Source: Ananas comosus (taxonomy: Eukaryota; Streptophyta; Magnoliopsida; Poales; Bromeliaceae). Taken from it: a stretch of 64,000 bases of DNA. Both the position numbers and the translations under genes were made by a program. The notes under the pieces were generated by a model. The model had not been told where the DNA came from and searched no databases. It saw only the letters and a list, made by a program, of their open reading frames with translations. The DNA is taken from the NCBI RefSeq assembly GCF_001540865.1, contig NC_033631.1, forward strand, positions 1,095,532-1,159,531. Direction: 5' to 3'. Of the stretch, positions 10,588-22,537 are shown piece after piece. Each line of letters begins with the position of its first letter. The first letter of the stretch is position 1.

Positions 10588-12672
10588 GTTCAATTCAGAG
10601 GAAGTGCCTATGGCGGAGGCTGTGCTAAGCTCATTACTCTTGAATATCGGTGCTGCCTTAGCTAGTGAAGCAACTAAATCAGTAACATCTCTATTACTAA
10701 CACGGATATCAGCAATGAAAGAACTCATGGAGGATATAAGTGACATTAAGGGTGAGCTTGAGAGCATGCTATCCTTCCTACGGATCGCAGAAAGATTAAA
10801 ACAGAAGGATGAGAGCACAAAAACCTTCATAAAACAAACAAGAGACTTGGCTTTCAACATTGAGGATATTATAGATGAGTTCACATACAAGCTCAATGAA
10901 GAGCAAGGAGGGGTTCTGCCTAAAACAGCCAAGAGGTGCAGAAATATAACAACTTGGCCTCGCCTTAGAAAGAGGCTTAATGAGATCAAAATTAAGCTCC
11001 GAAACATTAAGGAAAGAAGGGAGCGATATGATACGAGCAGAATAGAAAATGAAGCAAGACCTTTAATAACTGCTGACGGTAGCAAGAGCCCTGTAGAATT
11101 AGCACATTTCGTTGAGGGGATTGATATTGTGGGTATTGACAAGTACAGGGACTTGTTGCTCGGATGGTTAAAAATTGAGGATGAGCAGCAACGGCAGCAC
11201 GTGATAATCTCAGTGTTCGGGATGGGTGGTCTAGGGAAGACAACTCTCGTGACCTATGTGTACAATATCATCAAAGCTTCCTTTGATACTTGTGCCTGGG
11301 TTGCTGTATCTCAAAGTTATGAGACTCGTGATTTGCTTAGACAGATCTTAAAAGAGTTTTGTAGGGAAGATAGTGAAAAAAGAGAAGTACCTAACAACAT
11401 TGATACCATGGATTATAGAAGCTTGGTTGAGACTATCCGCACTTACTTGCAGTGTAAAAAGTATGTACTCATTCTGGATGATGTTTGGAGTACTGATGTA
11501 CTGGACAATATAAAGAATGCACTTCTGAATAGTAATTGCAAGAGTAGAATAGTTCTCACAACAAGGAATCATGAAGTAGCACTATTGGCTAACGAGCACC
11601 GTATATTTGAGCTAAAGCCACTAGAGGTGGATCATTCGTGGTATCTATTTTGTAAAAACGCATTTTGGAAATGTGCAAACAAGATTTGCCCACCGCCTTT
11701 AGAACAATGTGCTAAAAAAATCGTCGAGAAGTGCAGTGGCTTGCCCCTTGCTATCGTATCTATAGCCCGTCTCTTATCATTTCGAGAACAAACCGGTTCT
11801 GAATGGGAGAAGGTTTACAAAGATCTTGAGTGGTATCTAACTAACAACGAATCAAAACTCCATGAAAAAGTACATGACATTTTGAAACTTAGTTTGGAGG
11901 ATCTTCCCCATTACCTTCGAAATTGCTTCTTATATTGTTCTTGTTTTCCCGAAGATTATCAAATTGAAAGTGACAGGCTCATAAAGCTTTGGGTGGCTGA
12001 AGGGTTCATTGAAGAAAGAGAGAGAACGATGGAGGAAGTGGCCGAGGACTACCTTAACGAACTTGTTAATCGGTGTCTACTACAAGTGGCATATAGGGAT
12101 GAAGTCGGTAGAGTTTGTGCATGTCGAATGCATGACATCATTCGAGTCCTCGCTCTTTTCGAGTCAAAGGAGTTAAGTTTCTGCATAGTTTATGAGCATT
12201 CAAGGACAATATTGCAAAGATACAAAGCACGCCGCTTGTCAATCCTAAGCAGTATAACTAATTATTGTACTGAAGACAAATCTCATTTGCGTTCAGTACT
12301 TGTTTTCAACAATTCCATGAGCTATGAATTACTGAAGTCGGTCTTAAGATCATCAAAATTTTTACGTGTCTTGGAACTACAAGGAGCGCCAATTGAGAAA
12401 CTACCGAGTGAGATCTGTAACCTATTCAACCTGCATTATCTTGGCTTGAGAGCAACAAAAATTAAGGAACTTCCAAGATCAATCGGGAAGCTACAAAATC
12501 TGCAAATATTAGATACACGTGAAAGTGAAATACAAAAGCTGCCAAAGGAAATAACAGAGCTCCAAAAGTTGAAACACCTAGTTTTATCAGAATATATTGG
12601 TCGGAGCATCGAGGGACCCTTGGGAATAAGGCGCCTGAAGGGCTTGCAGACTTTAATATGTATTAAAGCAAC

Positions 12673-13274
12673 TACGGAGAAAAACTGAGCTTCTGATTGA
12701 GGCTGAGGAAAAGGTAAAAGAGGCGCGACGGCACATCTTAGCAGCCCAGAGTCGACAGAGGAGCTATGCTGATACCCGGAGACGAGACTTGGAGTTCCAG
12801 GTGGGAGATCATGTTTTTCTTAAAGTCTCGCCATCCAGAGGGATTCGCCGATTTGGAGTACGTGGAAAGCTTAGTCCACGTTTTGTAGGCCCTTTCGAGG
12901 TATTGGAGCGAGTCGGGCCTGTTGCTTACAGGATTGCTCTACCACCACGACTAGCTGGCATTCATGATGTGTTCCACGTCTCGGCTTTGAGGAAATACGT
13001 GTTCGACCCCTCCCACGTGATCGACTTCACTCCGCTTGAGATTGGCGAGGACCTGAGCTACGAGGAGCGACCGGTGCGGATTCTGGCTCGTGAGACGAGG
13101 GAATTGCGCAACCGGGTCATACCCTTTGTAAAGGTGCAGTGGAGTAATCACGAGGAGCGGGAGGCGACTTGGGAGCCTGAGACGGTGATGAGGGAAGCCT
13201 ATCCTATTTGTTTGATGCCTGAGCAGAGGTACGTTTCAGTTTCGCGGACGAAACTTTTTGTAGAGGGGAGGATG
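12673..13274 (+). mobile_element. Ty3/gypsy chromovirus pol 3' end (integrase C-terminus plus chromodomain)
   Basis: The frame spanning 12789-13277 and its upstream extension encodes the end of a gypsy polyprotein. AAQSRQRSYADTRRRDLEF leads into the integrase GPF/Y-type module (LSPRFVGPFEVLERVG, AYRIALPP). It is followed by a chromodomain with VKVQWSNHEEREATWE, typical of Tekay/Del-like plant chromoviruses. The left edge is abrupt and lies in NLR coding sequence, so everything 5' of the integrase tail is missing. The right edge passes into an LTR start at about 13275. Confidence 0.85.
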
Positions 13275-13440
13275 TGAGAACCCTGGTGTCTGGCTGTGGG
13301 GGCTTGTCGACAGCTCTGGAGAGTGTCGGGACAAGTCCGAGTGCGTTGCATCAAATAGACGCAAAACGGACTCCGTCGACGTCACGCGGGGCAGCATTCA
13401 GCGAAGGAATCTGCAAAACAGCAGATTTTCCTGCTGAAGT
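13275..13440 (+). mobile_element. Start of a chromovirus 3' LTR, plus orientation
   Basis: Begins TGAGAACCCTGGTGTCTG right after the pol stop. Its first ~150 bases are an inverted copy of 16480-16632 (shared TGGGGCTTGTCGACAGCTCT, AGCGAAGGAATCT, AAAACAG). Beyond about 13440 the similarity is lost, so the LTR is truncated or rearranged. Confidence 0.6.
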
Positions 13441-14430
13441 CTCCTCAAATCCTCCTCGAGCTTCTGCTTCACACTGTTGGGAAAGAAATACCAAACAGCA
13501 TTCCACAGAACTCGTCCCAATCAGCTGCGCCGCACTAGCCCCTGTCTCGCCTCGTCCTCCGCCACCAGTCATGAGCATCCCTGCTAGACAGCTTCTCCAG
13601 AGGTACCTGCTCCTCCTCTGGAACGAACAGATCCCTCGAATAACTTTCTCATCGCACTGCCATCCTCTACAATCCAGGCCTCAGTGCTCTCGCATCGAAG
13701 ATCGGTGGATCAAATCGGCGAAAACGAGCTAACCTCTCCGTCCACCGCTCCTGCTCGGCCTCAGTCAACCGTACTGGCTACGCAGCGCGCAACTGGCGTA
13801 CTGGAACTGTGCTGATGGAGAACTGCCGCAGCTGGTGCTGCACTGAGTAATCGGGGTGGAACTGGCGACTCTGGTGCCCTCGGTACACAACTCGGTGGCT
13901 GAGCTATCCTCTCACACACTCTGCAATAGTCCCGCCTGTCTCGTCACCTCCGTCAGGCAGCTAACTGTGCACTCAGAATCAGGGGGTGCGCTAGTCTCTG
14001 GTCGCGCACTCGGCTCCACAACAGGGGGTCACCTCGCCCCAGTCTGTCACCCTGCTCTGTCGGTACTCTGCTCCATCTGCTCAGACTCTCAGAAGGTCCA
14101 GCATGATCCCGCGCCAACTGGCGCGCCTCCCGCACGACGGTCGACCTCGGCGACAATACATAGCTGAAAGAACAAATCGGGGTCAGATACAACGCAACAT
14201 TCGACCCAATCAACGAAAGTCTAGAAGGCGGGTCCCTGTTTTCCTCCAAAATTATGTCTGTCTGCAGCAACATAATTTCTCAGGCCAAAACAGAAATCCT
14301 TCAGTCACTCACTCTCTCAAGAGGAGTTAAAACAAATAATCATTGACTTTCGCAATATATTACGCCTCTACGTCTTGCTTCCTAAGGTTTGCCAAACTTA
14401 GGTTTCCTAGGTCCCACGACACTACAGCAA
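13441..14430 (-). mobile_element. Leader and decayed gag region of a minus-strand gypsy element
   Basis: Downstream (on the minus strand) of the primer site at 14431-14443 lies leader DNA. It is followed by GC-rich, Arg/Ser-rich reading frames such as 14273-13953, in the place where gag would start. No clear gag motif or zinc knuckle survives and frames are broken. The exact join to the plus-strand LTR piece is not resolved. Confidence 0.45.
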
Positions 14431-14443
14431 AGCTCTGATACCA
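14431..14443 (-). promoter_or_regulatory. Primer-binding site, initiator tRNA-Met type
   Basis: On the minus strand the sequence is TTGGTATCAGAGC, complementary to the 3' end of initiator tRNA-Met. That is the usual primer of plant Ty3/gypsy elements. It lies a few bases after the LTR terminus GGCGTAACA, as expected. Confidence 0.75.
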
Positions 14444-14447
14444 ACTT

Positions 14448-16632
14448 AATCTGTTACGCCGCCGATTACACGTTCCCCGGGCACGCCGACAGATCCGCGT
14501 ATACAAAGAAATTTTTCCTGTTACGAAGCATAGCTGTACCTGTAAATCAAACACTATACGAACAGTAGTAGAGAGCTGCTAGAGAAAACTGAAGCTAAAT
14601 AAAACAGAGTTTCTTATAATAGTTCGATCCAAAATACAGAGCTACTCGCACTGGCGAGTTAAGTCAACTATGTACATAAACTCGAAACAAAACATCTACC
14701 TGCAGTGAGGCACCTCTAGCTCAGCACGTCGGTAGGGTCTAACTCGCGACGCCCTTGCCTCGATCCAGGTCCGCAGACGGTTGCAGCAGCCGAAACCTGT
14801 GGCTCTGCAAAAAACATAGGTAACAACTGGGCGTAGAACTACTGTAAAAATAAGTAGTCCTCAGTGGGTACCGCCCAAAACAACATCGTCACCACTAAGT
14901 CTACAGAAGGGAGCAAGGATAGAAGGAAAGCAGGGAAGCATACTCTACGCTATCATCACTACACTATCATGCTCTACACTAACAACTGTAGAAATGTCAA
15001 ATCTGACCCAATCCAACCCGTCCCCGGACTGTGAATACACCGTCCCTGCCCGTTGCGACTATCGGGCTCTATCCACTCTACGGTCCGTGGAGAGCAAGTC
15101 CAACTGGCATGAGCGACACCAACGCAAAAGCACAAGCCTGACTCCGGAGTGGCTCGTGGCGCGTACCCAACGCAGTAGCAGCGTATCTCTGTCGAGCTCA
15201 TCAGGCTCCAACTAGCCAAAGTCAAGTAATCGACTCAAACTGGTCTAACAACAACAGGTGACGTGCCCTCGCACAATCTGACGCCAAAAGGCGATACGGG
15301 TCCACCGTCAAACTCTGACGGCACCCAACAGTCGAAACGACCTGAACGACCCTGTAAAATCCATCGGCGAACCAGCACGAGTGTAAATACATTCTAAACT
15401 ACCAGGAGTATCCGTCTCGAAGAGAACTGCGACAGTACAATTTTCTAACGGCTCCTAGAGCTAAATCAGGTAGTTAAACTGGTGACAGGTCAAATCGCAG
15501 GTTTTCTCCTAATTCCATTTCCAAGTCCAAATGTATAATCTATTAATTATAAAACATGCCCCAAAATTCAGATTTCACAATCTACATATAGTCATGAATT
15601 TGAGTAACATAATTTACCGAATCAAGATCTATACATGTCGACAATAGAACTTAGGAGTAAAGCCGATGTAACCCACCTCGAGTGCAATTTCCTGGCAGCG
15701 AACTCAGCCTCGGCCACCCGCGATGCTGCTGGCATTCTCAGGGACCAACCTAGACCGGTCGCCGAGCTAAAGACGACCATAACATCACAAATCAGCCTAA
15801 GTTCACAGCAGCTGAAAGAGACCAAGTTCGGCACAAACTAACCTCGTCAAAATTGCAAGTGAGGGTCCCGTGGAATCCTCTCGCAGTTCTCGAATCCAAT
15901 GAACAAGTTTCGTCGCGCATCGACGCTCCTACGCGGAGAACGAGCCGAATACTAACATCGACGGTAGATTCTACGAAAAGCCAACTTAAGCTCAAATCAA
16001 CGATACCCGAAGTAATCGGAGCAATTTCGACAAATGCTCCCTCAACAGCAACAATCCTCGGCGCGATGTCCAGGACGCGAAGACGCACCTCGCCCCGGCC
16101 TCTCGCAATGCGGCAACAAACGCTCGCTTGAACGGCTCGCGCGCGCGACGTCGGCGAATCCGCGGTCAACCGTTGCTCCAACGGCCAAGAGTGAGAGAGA
16201 GAGAAAGGAGATGATGAAAACTCTCTCTCTCTCAGCTCAATCCACAGATCAACTAGGAGAGGGAAGAGCCGGTGACCTGAACGCGGTGAATTTTATGATT
16301 AGCCCGGCTCCACCAACTCCCTTTTACCGGTACACGGGCTCTGTCCGGTACAAGAGCAACACCGAGATAGCTAAATCTGTGCGGCGTAGCTGTACCTGGT
16401 ACAAAACTCTTGTACCGTACAGCAACGCATTCCCCGCGCTGGTTTTACCGTAAGATAGTCTTGTAGCGGTACAACAAGAGGAAATCTCGGGGACCCTGTT
16501 TTGAGATTCCTTCGCTGATGCTGCCTGGCGTCGCACGAGTCGTTTGCTTTCTTATTTTGACGCCAACGCGCTCGGCTGTCCAACACTGCTGACAGAGCTG
16601 TCGACAAGCCCCACAGCAGACAACGCAGGGTT
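14448..16632 (-). mobile_element. Long chromovirus 5' LTR, minus orientation
   Basis: Read on the minus strand it runs from TGAGAACCCTGCGTTGTC (16632) to about GGCGTAACA (14450), followed by the primer site. That gives an LTR of roughly 2.2 kb, in the range of Tekay/Del chromoviruses. A diverged, partial copy of the same LTR family is at 38166-39290 (shared TCTGTCGAGCTCA, AACTGGTCTAACAA, GGTCCACCGTCAA). Open frames inside (e.g. 15853-16131) are not gene-like. The 16632 end abuts NLR LRR sequence directly. Confidence 0.65.
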
Positions 16633-17466
16633 CTCAATTGTGCGGAATGTAGAAGCTTTGACTGCGTTGCGGACATTTGGGATAACCGATGTAAGAACCC
16701 ATCACAATATAGACTTGTGGAACAGTATCACAAAGATGAACCATCTTAGCTATTTATTTGTCGAAAGTGAACGTGGGCAAGAATTACAGCAGTTGGGCAC
16801 TCTACACCTACCTCTACCAATTCAAGAATTACATCTAATGGGTAAATTAGACAAAACCTCACTCCTTAAGCTTGCCGCGTCCTTTGGGTCTCTAACAAAC
16901 CTAACTAGATTAACACTCTCAGCGGCAAAATTGGATGAAGATACATTTCCTTACCTGCAAGCGCTGCCCGTGTTGATGCTTCTTAAGCTTTTTGGTGCAT
17001 ATGATGGCACAAAGTTGCACTTCCAAGCAACATCATTTCCGAAGCTAAAGGAATTGTTAATATCAGATGCCCCAAATCTCAGTCAGATCAAAATAGAAAG
17101 AGGAGCAATGCAAAGCCTGAATAAGCTATCCCTATTCCGTTGCCTAGAGCTAAAGGCGCTGCCCTACGGCATCGAGTACCTTACTACGCTTCAGGATTTA
17201 CGCATTACCCATCTGGCAGAGGAACTTGTTGAGAGGCTTCTAGGAGGAGGAGAAGGCGACTGCTGCACAAGGGTTCGCCACATCTCGAATTTTACTCTTG
17301 AGACGGCAAGTATGTCAAAGAAACACTACAAAATAATTAGGTTTCAGTGATTCCACATCATGTAGGTGAATTTGGGCGCCTTTTGCAAAGCACTGACCGA
17401 GCTTGATGCTTTCATATTTTCCGCCTTAGATCTTCTAAATAATTCGTGCTTGAGAAAAATTGAAAA

Positions 17467-18136
17467 GGCTGAATAACAGAAAACCTCCTTATCAATACCT
17501 GCTTTTTCACTTTTTTCGTCTGTCATTTAAAAATCTACACTTTGCCCTCTTGAAAAATGAGAAATGTTCACTTTGGCTCCTCGCCGTCAGTATTCCGTTA
17601 GGGTTTCGTTTATATTCTATTATTATATATTTTTTATACCTAAAATATCCTCTCCTCCCTATCGTCTCCTTCCTCGCCGCCCACGCCGCCTCGCCCTACA
17701 CCACCGCCTCGCCGTCCTTCGCCGCCTCGCCCTTGCCCACCCCTTTATCCGCGCCAACACACATGCTCTTGGGCTCCTTCGCTGTCTCGCCCTCGCCCTC
17801 GCACACCTCTCCGTCCATGCCCATCCCGATCTCTTCCCTATCGTCGCCGAAATGGAGGAGCGACGTGAGTGCAGGAAGAGCGGGGGAGCAGGTGGAGGAA
17901 AATGGAGTCGGAGCTACGGTTGAGCGAGGCGCGAAGAACGAAAGAGGAAGGGCGACGGCTGAGCAAGGTTGGGGGAGAAGACGAAGATGGTGAGGGGCAT
18001 TTTGGTCATTTTGTCATGGTGTACCACCCTGTGAACATTTCTTATTTTTCAATGGGACAAAGTGTAAGTTTTTAAATGACAGTGGGGGGGAAAGTGAAAA
18101 AGCGGGTATTGACAGGGGGGTTTCTGTAATTTAGCC
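17467..18136. mobile_element. MULE-type element with GC-rich interior (Pack-MULE-like) in NLR1 3' flank
   Basis: Ends GGCTGAATAACAGAAA and TTTCTGTAATTTAGCC are inverted repeats, with complementarity extending about 100 bases (CTTTTTCACTTT, CTGTCATTTAAAAA, GAAATGTTCAC). It is flanked by AATTGAAAA (17458-17466) and AATTAAAAA (18137-18145), a 9-bp duplication with one change. Gene 2 has the empty site (27272-27290). The interior 17650-17990 is strongly GC-rich (GCCGCCTCGCCCT-type), unlike its TIRs, which suggests a captured host fragment. Its source is not identified and the Ser/Pro/Arg-rich frames are probably not a gene. Confidence 0.75.
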
Positions 18137-18191
18137 AATTAAAAACAATGATTGATATGCAGATGTTATCTTATATGTATATTTTATTTTA

Positions 18192-18512
18192 GAGAAAACA
18201 TCAAATACCATTCTTGTGGTTTCACACTTTCAATTTAGTATCCCGTGGTTTCATTTTTCTCTTTTTATTATCCCCCACTAATTTTTTTTTATTAAATCAC
18301 TGACAAATTTAAAACTAAAAGGTATTAAAGTGAATATTCAGTAAACCTAGGTAGAATATCTGAAGTTTTTTGTATATAATTTAATGAAGTGTTAAAGGAG
18401 AAGTTGACGAAAAAAGAAAAATGAAACCACAGGATACTAAATTGAAACACTTTAAATCAGTACTAAAGTGAGAAAGTGAAAAAACTACATGGGTGGTATT
18501 TGAAGTTTACCC
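18192..18512. mobile_element. MULE-type MITE, 9-bp target duplication
   Basis: Flanked by TTTATTTTA on both sides (18183-18191 and 18513-18521). The left arm GAGAAAACATCAAATACCA pairs with the right arm TGGTATTTGAAGTTTACCC. Inner arms also pair (ATTTAGTATCCCGTGGTTTC against GAAACCACAGGATACTAAAT). Gene 2 has the empty site near 27310. No coding capacity. Confidence 0.75.
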
Positions 18513-18539
18513 TTTATTTTATTTTCAATTTATATGTAT

Positions 18540-20250
18540 ATAAAAGTGGACGCATCAAATTAGTTGGTGCCTTCGGAAGAACCATTACCCCCACGGTATT
18601 ATGTATTTGTAGGATGCTTTGTGCCCTTAAAACTTTATTTATTAAAAAGATTTTAAAAAAAGTTTGAAGAAAAAGCTTTCGCATAGTGTGTGGAGGGACA
18701 AAATCAAATGTCAGTTTAATTAGCGATAATATCTAATATATTCTTCAAAATTTTAAAAACATCTAATACAACCTTGGTTGACCAAAATACCTCTATTGAT
18801 TTTCAAAAATCGCTTCAAATATTTCCAAACTCCTAGGATGTACTAATGGAAATTAGAGTTTAGAAAGATATTTTGATAATTTTAGAATAAATTTAAAAAT
18901 TTTGAATAGTAGTCATGAATAAATAAGCAAAAATCTAACTACATTGAGTTAATCCTAAACAAATAGGACTTGATATAACAAGATAAGAATACGGTAAATA
19001 GAAGAGTTAGCTTCATAGAACTTGCTGTCTGGCATATTAGTGAGAAAATCTTTTGTTAGATTTCGATTTAAATTTGCAGCTATCTAAATTCAAAAAGTCA
19101 AATTCTAATTTAATTAGGAAAAGATGAGATTTAGAAATATTAAAAATAAGTAGAGTTTAATTAAGGATCTAATTAGACTATGAGTTCTAATTAGACGTAC
19201 TCTACATTGGAGCCATGCATTATACATAAGAAGCACGGACATGTGAGAGAATATATTTGATTCAGCATTCGGGGACTTGGATTATAGCAAGACGAATATA
19301 TATTATTGGCTCCAATGAAATAGAATTACATAGGCTGGATTTTGCTTGGAGAAGTTCAAATTTAGTAACGTTGCTTCCCTGTCTTATCCTATCGAATCTG
19401 ATCCGATCCTCACTACCAAACATGACTTTCATTCTGATTTCTTGAGCTAGCGCATAAACAGAAATGAAAACGGCGAACGTGAAGTGGACAAACCACAAAC
19501 AGAAAAATAAATAACACATAAATTTACGTAGAAATTCCTTTACGGGAAACAAATCACAGACGAGAGAGAAGAGGACTTTACAATGCAAAACAAAAGAATG
19601 TAAAATTTGTCAATACAATGCGTTGTATCGTGTCTAGGGCAAAAACGAAGAAGGAAAAATTCTTAATAGGTTTCGAATCCGATCCACAACGCAGCGGCTC
19701 CGCCCCCCCAACACCCCCTGGCCTTTCCCTTCACAAAATTCTTTTCCAAATTGATAGCACCGCAAAACTGCCGACGAGTGGAGTTCCAAACTGAAGTCGA
19801 TTATCAATTTCGAAGCACGTCGAGGATACGTTTGTTCCTAATTATGTGGAGCGATTAATTTAATAATTAATTATAACTTTATTCTACGACATGATTGAGG
19901 GTTAACCTTAACTTAAATTTGAATTATCACAATTATATCATACACTCTGTTTGGAATAACTATGGTTGATTCACAATTATATTTTACAAGGACTATGGGC
20001 ACCTTTATAAAAGAAAATAAAAAATAAAAAAAACAAAATTTTAATTTAGGGACCGTTTGGCCTGACAAGTTAAAATCAATAAGCTACATATAATTGTATG
20101 GGCAATAAATAGAATTCATTTCAACAAATTGTATATAAGTTGGAAATAAATAGTACAATTTTAAAGGAAAAAATAATTAGCATACAATTTTAAACTGAGT
20201 TAATTAAGTAATTTGAATAGTTTCTTGAAATTAAAAGAACATTTTTGATA
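18540..20250. repeat. Duplicated 3' flank of NLR unit 1
   Basis: Segments are shared with the flank of unit 2: 18640-19250 against 28480-28900, and 19830-20250 against 29580-29960 plus 30190-30240. A shorter match is at 37370-37670. Examples are GAAAAAGCTTTCG, TGGAATAACTATGGTT and GGGCACCTTTATAAAA. This shows the duplication unit extended well past the gene. No gene is seen in it; the 62- and 108-codon frames at 19257-19588 overlap on opposite strands and look random. Confidence 0.55.
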
Positions 20251-20817
20251 TTGATAATTTTTAAGAAATATCTATAAAATTAAGGAGACCGAAGGGTACT
20301 CAGGAAATTAAACCTTATTATTATAAGGTTATTAGTATAAAAACTCGATTCCACCATGTTCACACGAAAATGAAATAAGATGAAAAATATTAAAATTTGG
20401 TTTGCTTAATTCTTATTCAAAGTCAACTAACCCAAGATTTAAATTGGCTTAAAGATAAGAATTAAGTGCAGGATAGAGGAAGAGGGAGAGAGTAATTAAA
20501 TAATATATACACGCATATCTAAGTGTATATCAGCGTGACATATGATGTATTTAAATATATATGTCGTATACATCTACAAATAATTGCATATAGTTAAGTC
20601 TAATACATTATTAGTCACCTAATTTTTCCTGAAATTTCATTTACTTCATGAAATTTTTAGTTTTGTTCTTTTCAAATCAAGTCATCGAAACTTTAACTTC
20701 TATTTCAATTGGATCACTGGTCAAAATTTATTTCACTTTTTAGATGAAATTTTACTTTGGTATAATTATTTGATAATAATTGAATAAGTAGCCAGATAAT
20801 TTCTAACAGATAACGTG

Positions 20818-21163
20818 TGTGACGCCCCACTTCCCATGGAGTCAATCCATTCTAGGACTACTCTCGTCCTAGCACGTTTAACTCTCTTAAACTCTTTGGA
20901 CTCAGCCACCATCCAAAATGCTTAAGCCGTATTAAGAGTGTTTACCCCATTATATCTTAGTTATAGGACTATTTAGGGTCTCACATTCTCCTCCCTTTTA
21001 AGCTCTGATGTCTTCGTCAGGTTCACACTCACAAGTATCAGGCGATGTGAGACTCATCTCGCTAGCCTTGTCATTCCGACCCTGGCTCAGCCGAGACTCA
21101 TCTAACACTTCCGACTGGTAATTGGCTCTGATACCAATTGTGACGTCCCACTTTCCAGAGGGG
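20818..21163 (-). mobile_element. TRIM retroelement, minus orientation, second LTR truncated
   Basis: LTR copy TGTGACGCCCCACTTCC to GGGTCTCACA at 20818-20985, then the complement of a polypurine tract (TTCTCCTCCCTTTTAAGC), a short interior, and GCTCTGATACCAA (complement of an initiator-tRNA-Met primer site) at 21126-21138. The second LTR starts TGTGACGTCCCAC at 21139 and breaks off after about 25 bases where a MITE begins. A complete copy of this family is at 50000-50410. Confidence 0.75.
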
Positions 21164-21164
21164 A

Positions 21165-21275
21165 CCACCACTAAATCCTAGGAGACCACTATTATTCTAA
21201 CTCTATAATTTTTCATCCAAGGGTTAAAAATTTGATAGCAAAAGAACCCAAATACTATTAATAGTATTTCAACCC

Positions 21276-21372
<97 letters not shown>

Positions 21373-22005
21373 GGCTGGGGCTACTATACTCTTATGAGTA
21401 TAGACCCCCTTATACTTATAAATTTTTAACCGTTGATTAATGGAATGTGTGGTTAGGATGATGGTGGTCCCCATTTAGAATGATAGTGATCCCCTAGGGT
21501 TGAGTAGGTAGTTCGTTTAATAGTATGATCTAACGGGTGGAAATGATCAATGGAATAAATCTAAAGGCCAAAAACTTATGAGTATAAGGGAGCCAATACT
21601 CATAAAAGTATAGTAGTATAGTAGCCGGACTATATATATATATATATAGCTACTATACTATCGAAAGTATAAAGGACTTGATACTTCCAATTTTTTGACC
21701 CTTGGATCAAGAATTATACGGTAGGAATGATAGTGGTCCTCCTAGGGTTGAGTGGCCCCATAAGGTAATAATATTAATCTAAATATTAGAAATAATCAAA
21801 GGACCTGATCCAAGGGCCAAAAAGTCGGAAGCACAAATCTTTTATGCTATATATATGTATAGAGAGTATGTCTCCCGTGCTTTCAAAAGTACGGAGGCCT
21901 CCGTACTTGTTAAAAATGATCAAGAGGGTTGATCCAAGAGTTAAAAAATCGGAAGCACCAACTATCTTATGCTTCCGATAGCATAATAGCTGTACTCTAT
22001 ATATA
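21165..22005. mobile_element. Cluster of four family A MITE copies with microsatellites
   Basis: Partial copy 21165-21275; complete copy 21375-21640 (GGCTACTATACTCTTATGAG to GTATAGTAGCCGGAC, core CCCCTAGGGTTGAGTAGG); copy 21645-21850 (GCTACTATACTATCGAAAG, CCTCCTAGGGTTGAGTGG); partial copy 21860-22005. They are separated by TA runs and by a composite (TC)n(TA)n(TG)n tract at 21281-21370. The copies share their cores but have different outer 25-40 bases. Confidence 0.6.
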
Positions 22006-22369
22006 CGTTGAGGGAGCCAATTTATTGTTAGAGTTTCTGGGAAAATGCAACTCAACTAAGCCAAGTCGAAAATTGTGATAAGTTTGATAACTTTTACAAT
22101 CGGCGCAAAAAATCTTTAAACGGCCGTAACTTTTCATTCAAGTAGAGTAGGATAGTCTTATGAATATCGAACTTTTTGCACTCATAATACGTTATTTTTT
22201 ATGATAGAGCTTCCGTCGGTCTTTTATTTTTATATTCATATTCGAAATCGGATAAATCGACTCTGTTTGAGTTCAGATTAGGATAAAATTTTGAACATCC
22301 GTACCCATCGGACTCTCTAGTTTTTTAATGGCTTCTTATATATTGCCCACAAAATGCTGGTGGAAAAAG

Positions 22370-22537
22370 CCAAGAGGGAAGTTTCTTGGTGGTACAGCGT
22401 TTGGTTCCCCTTGTCTTCTTCCTAAACCCCCAAAAGTCAACTTCAAGAGCTTATTTGATAGTAGCATTTTCTCGGGCAAAATTTGAGGCTATTTTGGAGC
22501 AGCCCCCTGATCTTCAAATCTCCTTTCTGGATCTGTG
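22370..22537 (+). promoter_or_regulatory. Conserved leader (5'UTR exon) of NLR unit 2
   Basis: Homologous to 7850-8095 and 52700-53024 (AGCTTATTTGATAGTAGCA, TTTTGGAGCAGCCCCCTGAT, GGATCTGTG/GTTAGT). The 5' part is shorter than in unit 3. The putative 5'UTR intron 22538-24227 ends in TTTCAG just before the start-codon region and is the shortest of the three because it lacks large insertions. Confidence 0.5.

Larger units (their letters stand above)
10610..17350 (+). pseudogene. CC-NBS-LRR (RPM1-like) disease-resistance gene 1, split by retrotransposon DNA
   Basis: Intracellular immune receptor of the CNL class. Coding pieces are 10610 to about 12672 and 16633-17350. From the ATG at 10610 (MAEAVLSS): Rx-type coiled coil, residues 1-150, with EDVID-like IEDIIDEF at 84-91; P-loop GMGGLGKTT at 204-212; kinase-2 LILDDVW at 287-293; RNBS-B SRIVLTTR at 312-319; GLPLA at 377-381; RNBS-D CFLYCSCFPEDY at 439-450; MHD at 507-509. 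LRRs follow (LPSEICNLFNLHYLGL and similar). After about residue 689 the frame runs into gypsy pol sequence and stops at 12688. The LRR resumes at IVRNVEALTALRTFG and continues to the end. The last residues are shifted relative to genes 2 and 3 (no RDG-VEERI ending), pointing to a further small indel. A GTG six bases upstream is in frame but the ATG is conserved in the paralogues. NB-ARC motifs are intact, so a truncated CC-NB-ARC product with partial LRR is possible. Confidence 0.9.

Noticed and set aside
10579..11142. 187-codon minus-strand frame opposite NLR gene 1 (and equivalents at 24219-24761 and 60338-60961)
   Set aside because: It is the antisense shadow of the conserved coiled-coil coding region; it is conserved only because the sense strand is.
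12951..13151. 66-codon minus-strand frame
   Set aside because: Antisense of the integrase/chromodomain coding sequence.
14974..16453. Multiple 70 to 139 codon frames on both strands
   Set aside because: They lie within a long gypsy LTR and show no protein family features.
19257..19588. 62- and 108-codon frames on opposite strands
   Set aside because: No family resemblance, no splice or start context, and they lie in duplicated non-coding NLR flank.
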